Assembly: GCF_013141715.1 (NCBI RefSeq)
Contig: NZ_WHOA01000237.1
Span: forward strand, 1-64,000
DNA from: Paenibacillus phytorum
GTDB lineage: Bacteria > Bacillota > Bacilli > Paenibacillales > NBRC-103111
DNA length: 64,000 nucleotides
Direction of reading: 5' to 3'
The notes beneath the pieces were generated by a model that saw only the letters and a list, made by a program, of their open reading frames with translations, did no database searches and was not told the DNA's origin. The position numbers were made by a program, and so were the translations under genes. Below are positions 60,823-64,000 of this stretch, one piece after another. Each line of letters begins with the position of its first letter. Position 1 is the first letter of the stretch.

Positions 60823-61749
60823 ATGGCAATTTTTAAGCTGCGTTATTGTTTGATACTTTGTGCGCTGCCTGTTTTGTTCGGATTCACAGCATCCGCTGGC
60901 GACTCCGTCATGACCGAGATTATGAACGAAGCTCCCAAAAAGCGAATCTTACCTATTTCCGCCAGGATAGATCGTGTTGAGGGTGCTATCCCGGGTTACA
61001 ATGGTCTGGAAGTCGATATTCAAAAGACATACGAAATGAACAAGAACAACCTTGGCAGCAGATCTATTCATTATGTTTATAAGGAAATACCAGCGGAGAT
61101 TAATCTTAACCAGTTGGGAGCAGCCCCCATTTATCGCGGCAATCCTCAAAAACCGATGGTTTCTTTCATGATCAATGTTGCATGGGGAAATGAATATCTC
61201 CCTGTTATTCTCGATACACTGGACAAGCATCATGTGAAAACAACTTTCTTTCTTGACGGTTCTTGGCTAAAAAAAAATGTGACCACGGCCAAACAAATCC
61301 TGAACCGCGGTCATGAATTATCCAATCATGCTTATTCTCATAAAAACATGAGCCAATTAAGCAATAGCCAAGCTTACCAAGAAATCTCGAAAACCGAGAA
61401 ACTGCTCATTCGAGAACTACAAGTAAAAAACCGATGGTTTGCTCCCCCGTCGGGTGATTTCGATAAAGAGACTGTAGAAGTTGCTCAAAGTATGAAGCTG
61501 AATACGGTGTTGTGGACTTTAGATACGGTTGATTGGAGAAACCCAAGCCCGCAATCCATTATTCATAAAATAAGCACAAAAGTGGACAAAGGTTTCTTAA
61601 TACTCATGCATCCTACTCGATCAGCAAGTAAAGCCTTGGATGGCATGATTACTGCTGTAAAGAATAAAGGATTGCATGTAGGGACTGTAAGCGACGTATT
61701 GTCTACAAATCGGGTTCCAGTTGGTGAACAATACTTTGGGACCGAATGA
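60823..61749 (+). CDS. YlxY-like polysaccharide deacetylase homologue lacking motif 1
   Basis: A 308-residue NodB-fold protein with a signal peptide (about 8-28). Motif 2 is kept (HELSNHAYSH), and APPSGDFD, WTLDTVDW and ILMHP follow. Motif 1, normally TFDDGP, reads SFMINVAWGNEY, so the catalytic Asp pair is missing. This matches B. subtilis YlxY, a predicted deacetylase homologue. It may be non-catalytic or use another chemistry. It sits beside the intact deacetylase. Confidence 0.88.
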   Translation: MAIFKLRYCLILCALPVLFGFTASAGDSVMTEIMNEAPKKRILPISARIDRVEGAIPGYNGLEVDIQKTYEMNKNNLGSRSIHYVYKEIPAEINLNQLGAAPIYRGNPQKPMVSFMINVAWGNEYLPVILDTLDKHHVKTTFFLDGSWLKKNVTTAKQILNRGHELSNHAYSHKNMSQLSNSQAYQEISKTEKLLIRELQVKNRWFAPPSGDFDKETVEVAQSMKLNTVLWTLDTVDWRNPSPQSIIHKISTKVDKGFLILMHPTRSASKALDGMITAVKNKGLHVGTVSDVLSTNRVPVGEQYFGTE

Positions 61750-61768
61750 CGTGGAAGGTTTGGGGGAA

Positions 61769-62551
61769 TTACAGAACGCGCTTAGCTTGGACAAAGCGCT
61801 CTTTCCAAGAGCCATTCAATTCAGATATCGTGACTCCAATGCCCGGGCGGAAGGTATGCAGCATAAGGCCGTTACCTAAGTACACCGCAACATGTCCGAT
61901 ACGTTCGATGCCGCTTTTATTTTTTCTTTTGGGCGTGGTGAAAAACACGAGATCACCTTCACGTAGTTGATCAATAGACACCTCTGTACCAAGCCGACTC
62001 TGCTGCCTTGAATCTCGCGGCAGCGACACCCCTTGACTGATAAAGATGTATCTCAAGAAGGAAGAACAGTCGAAAGAGTCGGTTTGGTCCGACTTCGCCC
62101 CGAATACGTAGGGGGTTCCAAGGAAGCCAAATCCTTTCACAATGAGATGGTCGGCTTTGCGTTTCCAACTTGGCTCCTTTTGATCCGAATGAGCGAGCTG
62201 TTCAAAATGCGCGACGACTTTAGCAGTTTCGGCAGCGGATATTTTTACATTCTTCGCATTTGGGACTGGATCATCTCCATCTTGACTCTGATCTTGTGTG
62301 AGAGCGCTCTCATTCTCCTTCACGGAAGGCTCGCTGCTATCAGGAGTTGTCGTTGGTTTCACTGAAGGTTCTTTATCGGTAGCGGCATCCTGTCCTGATA
62401 ACTGAATAGGAGCAGCTGCTACCCATTTATTGGCGTGAGATTTCGAGAATGCAGCTGATAATTCCATGTTTTCAGGATTTTTCATGGTAAAACCGATTAG
62501 TACCAGAAAAGCAATGACTAGAGCGGCTATCGCATATTTTTTGGCAAGCAT
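61769..62551 (-). CDS. NlpC/P60 cell-wall endopeptidase
   Basis: A 260-residue secreted or anchored hydrolase. A membrane helix (about 6-22) is followed by a Ser/Thr/Pro-rich linker and the NlpC/P60 domain: GTPYVFGAKSDQTDSFDCSSFLRYIF (Cys nucleophile), GHVAVYLG (His) and MLHT (third His). AGAGGAGGCC precedes the ATG. It likely cuts D-Glu-diaminopimelate bonds of peptidoglycan. Confidence 0.92.
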   Translation of the reverse strand: MLAKKYAIAALVIAFLVLIGFTMKNPENMELSAAFSKSHANKWVAAAPIQLSGQDAATDKEPSVKPTTTPDSSEPSVKENESALTQDQSQDGDDPVPNAKNVKISAAETAKVVAHFEQLAHSDQKEPSWKRKADHLIVKGFGFLGTPYVFGAKSDQTDSFDCSSFLRYIFISQGVSLPRDSRQQSRLGTEVSIDQLREGDLVFFTTPKRKNKSGIERIGHVAVYLGNGLMLHTFRPGIGVTISELNGSWKERFVQAKRVL

Positions 62552-62652
62552 GTGTGGCCTCCTCTAGCTAAGCAAGTTTACCTATACCATTCTACGGCAG
62601 ATGACAAGGTCAGGGGGTATAGTGGATGGGATTTCATGGGTGATTAACAGCA

Positions 62653-62699
62653 AAGAAGCCTTTCCGTCAGCAGTGCTCTGCTTCCAGAAAGGCTTCTTC
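62653..62699 (-). terminator. Terminator after the YCF48-like lipoprotein gene
   Basis: On the minus strand AAGAAGCCTTTC and GAAAGGCTTCTTT form a long stem with an inner CAG/CTG, directly after the stop. Confidence 0.85.
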
Positions 62700-62700
62700 G

Positions 62701-63897
62701 TCATTTCAGTGCATCAAACGTATGCACCTTGTTCCAACTGACACCACCGCTAGCCGTGGTGTACATCACGCTAGGCTGCTCATTGTCATTCGTGATGAGC
62801 CAGCCTTGATTTATGTCTGCCATAGCCAACAGCAGCTCACCATAGCCTGTGAACGACTCCTTGCCGTTCACCCATGTCTTGCCGCCGTCCTTGGTCCACC
62901 CAACGGAGTTCGGCTTGTCGCAGCTCGGGCACTGCCCGCCCATATAAGCTACGTCTGGGCTCACGACGTAAAGAGGTCCGGGCTTGCTGCCCGTGTTCTT
63001 CGGACCCGTGTTCTCACCCGCAGGGAAACCAGGGGCTGGTCCACCACCGGCGGTGCTGTTCGCCAGAACCGTCAGCCAGTTTTTCCCGCCGTCTTTCGTG
63101 TGAAACAACGAATACGAGGTTTGGGTCATCCCCGATTCCCCAATTAGCTCAACCCACGCATCGTTTACACCCGCAGAACGAATAACGACACCGGTTAGTG
63201 AGGCTGCTGTTTTACGCGACATAACATTAGTCCATGTCTTGCCGCCATCCTGTGTTCGCTGGACTTCAATAGTATCCTTGACTTGTCTAACCGCCCATCC
63301 ATTATTTTTATCATGGAAATAGGCGTCCCCCTTCGTCCCCTCAGGTACTGGCAAAGAAGTCCACTTCACGCCTCCATCCACAGTGTGTGCATTCCCGCTA
63401 AATGCTTCCGTCTTCGTTACAAAATGAAGGAATGCCTGATTCGCTACTTTACCAACGGATGTCCAGTGCTGGCCTCCATCCTTCGTATTTAACAGTTTAC
63501 CTTCATCCGAGGCAACTGCCCAAGCATCTTGATTATTCAGTGCAAACAACTGCTTAATGTCGCCTGTCCCCTCGTATTGAACCTTCCATTTTACACCGCC
63601 ATCATCTGTCCGTGCGATCCAACCTTTGCCGCCGATCCAGCCGGATTTGGCATCAGCCAGCCTTACTGCTGTTACCCCGTTCATCGATACCTTCGATGGT
63701 GTTTCATTACCTTTATTGGGAACAGCTGTCGAACCTGGAGCTGGCGTCTCAGCCGCAGCTGTCGGTTGTGGCGTGATCGTTGCACTAGGTGTCGGTGAAT
63801 TTGAAGCATTCACTGTTCCGCTTGTTGTTCCGGATGATTCACACCCTGTAAGTGCGAATACCGTTATTGCCAAAAGCGTAAATGTTTTTCTCAACAT
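62701..63897 (-). CDS. YCF48/BNR-repeat lipoprotein
   Basis: A 398-residue lipoprotein. The start at 63897 follows GGGAG; the lipobox is FALTGC (Cys about 18). A Pro/Thr/Ala-rich spacer leads to a beta-propeller built of BNR/Asp-box units such as TRDGGxxW: RTDDGGVKWK, NTKDGGQHWTS, RTQDGGKTWTN, HTKDGGKNWLT and WTKDGGKTWVN. This is the YCF48/HCF136-like fold. It is probably a surface binding or assembly protein; the ligand is unknown. Confidence 0.85.
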   Translation of the reverse strand: MLRKTFTLLAITVFALTGCESSGTTSGTVNASNSPTPSATITPQPTAAAETPAPGSTAVPNKGNETPSKVSMNGVTAVRLADAKSGWIGGKGWIARTDDGGVKWKVQYEGTGDIKQLFALNNQDAWAVASDEGKLLNTKDGGQHWTSVGKVANQAFLHFVTKTEAFSGNAHTVDGGVKWTSLPVPEGTKGDAYFHDKNNGWAVRQVKDTIEVQRTQDGGKTWTNVMSRKTAASLTGVVIRSAGVNDAWVELIGESGMTQTSYSLFHTKDGGKNWLTVLANSTAGGGPAPGFPAGENTGPKNTGSKPGPLYVVSPDVAYMGGQCPSCDKPNSVGWTKDGGKTWVNGKESFTGYGELLLAMADINQGWLITNDNEQPSVMYTTASGGVSWNKVHTFDALK

Positions 63898-64000
63898 GAT
63901 GATAACTCCCTTCACTTCTAATCGTTCATCGATCTACCTTATAGACGTAACTTTCCTCAGAAAAGTTGAGCCCGTAGACACATAGCTTTTTGGCAGATTT

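Overview
The window looks like a chromosomal segment of an endospore-forming Paenibacillus-type member of the Bacillales. The reasons are sporulation and germination genes (sspH-type SASP, a GerA/GerC/GerB receptor operon), forespore-type sigma-G-like promoter matches, Bacillus-like gene order (tsaE-tsaB-rimI-tsaD with an ydiF-type ABC-F gene and moaC nearby), T-box leaders, strong AGGAGG ribosome binding sites, frequent TTG/GTG starts and moderate GC with GC-rich patches inside genes. I found no rRNA, tRNA, CRISPR array, prophage or intact insertion sequence.

1-3820 (minus strand) holds molybdenum cofactor genes (a MoeA-like protein, MoaB/MogA, MoaC), 5-formyltetrahydrofolate cyclo-ligase and a secreted endonuclease/exonuclease/phosphatase-family protein. 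An ABC-F ATPase follows on the plus strand. 5944-6510 is an array of 112-bp tandem repeats that runs into the end of a large membrane-protein gene of unknown function. 8890-9256 carries a cluster of DnaA boxes. leuA is preceded by four short hairpin repeats and by two consecutive leucine (CUC) T-box leaders with one strong promoter. The tsaE-tsaB-rimI-tsaD operon (t6A tRNA modification and ribosomal protein acetylation) follows.

15146-17566 is a spore block: sspH, a small unknown gene, the NHEJ protein Ku and an ATP-dependent DNA ligase. The matching LigD-type polymerase domain is a separate gene at 32276. Three identical-architecture 17-bp palindromes lie upstream of the ligase gene. 18045-21085 is an arsenic operon, arsR-arsB-arsC-arsI plus a Cys-phosphatase. 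21168-23456 is a divergent purA-like/lysR pair. 23967-26063 is selD-selU (2-selenouridine in tRNA). Next come a ring-cleaving dioxygenase-type protein and an ECF sigma/anti-sigma pair beside a secreted protein with three PF03640-type repeats, then a second array of about 112-bp repeats and a nitroreductase.

34822-39333 is a germinant receptor operon with a small D-subunit-like gene and a C-terminally extended GerB permease. A chromosomal ParM-like actin gene, an M23 peptidase/bactofilin pair, a HAD phosphatase, an ABC-2 exporter divergent from a two-component system, an MFS transporter and gltB-gltD (glutamate synthase) follow. 55838-63897 has a YdcF protein, an HD hydrolase, thymidine kinase, a UgtP-like glycosyltransferase, two polysaccharide deacetylase-family proteins (one lacking the catalytic motif), an NlpC/P60 hydrolase and a YCF48-like lipoprotein.

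The most unusual content is non-coding: the two 112-bp arrays; a roughly 39-bp hairpin element repeated just upstream of the Shine-Dalgarno of the second gene in two unrelated operons (sensor kinase/response regulator and gltB/gltD); the DnaA-box cluster; the triple palindromic operator; and the tandem T-boxes.
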